Shown here: one piece after another, positions 5,358 through 6,325 of the stretch
How the letters are laid out: each line of letters opens with the position of its first letter
Numbering within the stretch: the stretch's first letter is position 1
Origin: an uncultured Saprospiraceae bacterium
Lineage (GTDB): Bacteria > Bacteroidota > Bacteroidia > Chitinophagales > Saprospiraceae
Length of the DNA stretch: 6,325 bases
Direction: 5' to 3'
Assembly: GCA_938033975.1 (NCBI GenBank)
Contig: CALHKJ010000067.1
Location: 1-6,325 of the forward strand
Made by a program: the position numbers and the translations under genes
Notes under the pieces: generated by a model
Databases searched by the model: none
What the model was told of the DNA's origin: nothing
Seen by the model: the letters and a program-made list of their open reading frames with translations, nothing else

Positions 5358-6325
5358 ATGAAAAATATATATCTAGCAATCCTGATAGTAGTTCCCTCTT
5401 TCATTTTGGGACAGAATGTACCACCGCAAATTGATACGAGGATGTACGATATCATTGAAAACGTCTCAGAGGAAAGAATCCAAAAAGATATAGAAAAGTT
5501 GGTTTCTTTTGGTACAAGACATACCTTATCTGACACTGTTTCCAATACAAGAGGAATTGGTGCAGCAAGGAGGTGGATCAAATCAGAATTTGAGCAAATA
5601 TCAAAAGACTGTGGCGGATGCCTTGAAGTTTCTTTCCATAAAGGACTTGTAAAAGAAGGTGAATCAAGACGGATTCCTAATGACACATGGATTGTCAATA
5701 CAGTGGCCATAAAGAGGGGGACAGTCTATCCAGACAAATATATCATTATGTCTGGGGATATTGACTCAAGAGTGAGCGATCCACTGGATGGTACTAGCGA
5801 TAGCCCTGGGGCCAATGACAACGCATCGGGTATGGCAGGTGTCATCGAAGCTGCTAGAGTTCTTTCCAATTACGATTTTCCTATCAGCATTATTTTTCTA
5901 GGTCTTTCAGGTGAAGAACAAGGGTTGTTTGGAGGTAAATTATTTGCTGCAGATGCAAAAGAAAAAGGCTGGGAAATCTTAGGGGTCATAAACAATGATA
6001 TGATCGGTAATATCAAAGGTATCGATGGAGTAATTGATAATACAAGTTTCCGCGTATTTTCAGAACCAATCCCACCTAACCCAGATGAACAAGCATTAAT
6101 CTGGAATCGTTTCTATGGTGGAGAAGTAGATGGGCCTTCTAGGCAATTAGCGCGGTATATAGATAGAATGACCGATCAATACATGACCAATCTTGATGCA
6201 GTCATGATTTATAGACTTGACAGGTTTGGTCGAGGAGGTCATCATAGACCTTTTAATGATGCTGGTCTCCCCGGTGTTAGAATTATGGAAACACATGAAA
6301 ATTATGACATGCAACATCAAGATAT
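5358..6325 (+). CDS. Secreted M28 family zinc metallopeptidase, 3' end outside the window
   Basis: The frame is open from an ATG at 5358 to the window edge (322 codons). It starts with a signal peptide (MKNIYLAILIVVPSFILG, cleaved before QNVPP). A propeptide-like region with ERIQKDIEKLVSFGTRHT follows, as in many M28 aminopeptidases. The di-zinc catalytic domain begins at about residue 110. Putative residues are Asp134 in SGDIDSR (normally His in GHxDS), bridging Asp154 in PGANDNASG, catalytic Glu186 and ligand Glu187 in LSGEEQGLFG, and Asp214 in NNDMIGN. The THENYDMQHQD segment at the edge should supply the last His. The family hydrolyses N-terminal or peptide bonds outside the cytoplasm; substrate is unknown. 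Tandem Cys85 and Cys88 (CGGC) could form a disulfide. The Asp for His change may be a subfamily trait. Confidence 0.9.
   Translation, partial: MKNIYLAILIVVPSFILGQNVPPQIDTRMYDIIENVSEERIQKDIEKLVSFGTRHTLSDTVSNTRGIGAARRWIKSEFEQISKDCGGCLEVSFHKGLVKEGESRRIPNDTWIVNTVAIKRGTVYPDKYIIMSGDIDSRVSDPLDGTSDSPGANDNASGMAGVIEAARVLSNYDFPISIIFLGLSGEEQGLFGGKLFAADAKEKGWEILGVINNDMIGNIKGIDGVIDNTSFRVFSEPIPPNPDEQALIWNRFYGGEVDGPSRQLARYIDRMTDQYMTNLDAVMIYRLDRFGRGGHHRPFNDAGLPGVRIMETHENYDMQHQD

Noticed and set aside
5327..5710. Minus-strand open frame of 127 codons
   Set aside because: It is antisense to the start of the M28 peptidase, whose signal peptide and catalytic motifs are clear; the minus-strand translation is low complexity and family-less.

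Overview
The window looks like the chromosome of an AT-rich member of the Bacteroidota, probably Cytophagales (Cyclobacteriaceae-like). The evidence is the low GC content, the absence of clear Shine-Dalgarno sites, a good Bacteroidota-type promoter (TTG, 20 nt, TATGTTTG), and the protein families present: a DUF1080 secreted protein, a GIN/DUF2807 protein and a secreted M28 peptidase. The genus assignment is inference; no rRNA or other marker gene is present.

Left edge (1-1102). The first 42 bases read on the minus strand as the N-terminus of what is probably an L-serine dehydratase running out of the window. Divergent from it, on the plus strand, are a GNAT (RimJ/RimL-type) acetyltransferase and, 21 nt later, a small VOC-fold metalloprotein resembling the COG3565 predicted dioxygenases. 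A hairpin with a C(UUCG)G tetraloop and U-tract on the minus strand separates the VOC gene from the convergent operon to its right.

Centre (1172-3980). A tightly packed four-gene minus-strand operon reads, in transcription order: ABC ATPase, six-helix ABC permease, YtrA-subfamily GntR repressor, and exported GIN-domain beta-solenoid protein. Gaps are 3 nt, a 1-nt stop/start overlap (TAATG) and 12 nt. Upstream of the ATPase gene is a Bacteroidota promoter whose -7 element directly abuts a 22-bp imperfect palindrome (GTGTA...TACAC) of the kind YtrA-type repressors bind. The inferred logic is an autoregulated envelope-stress or drug-response module in which the repressor senses a ligand and derepresses the transporter plus an envelope-located solenoid protein. 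This is the most coherent system in the window.

Right part (3980-6325). A gene-poor stretch of about 270 bp is followed by the C-terminal part (about 105 residues) of an Omp85/BamA-like outer-membrane barrel. It has no N-terminus and stops abruptly at a perfect TAAATCC heptamer array. Immediately beyond that array is a secreted DUF1080 (3-keto-disaccharide hydrolase-like) protein on the minus strand. Divergent from it is a secreted M28 zinc peptidase, cut by the window's right edge, which has Asp where the first His metal ligand is usually found.
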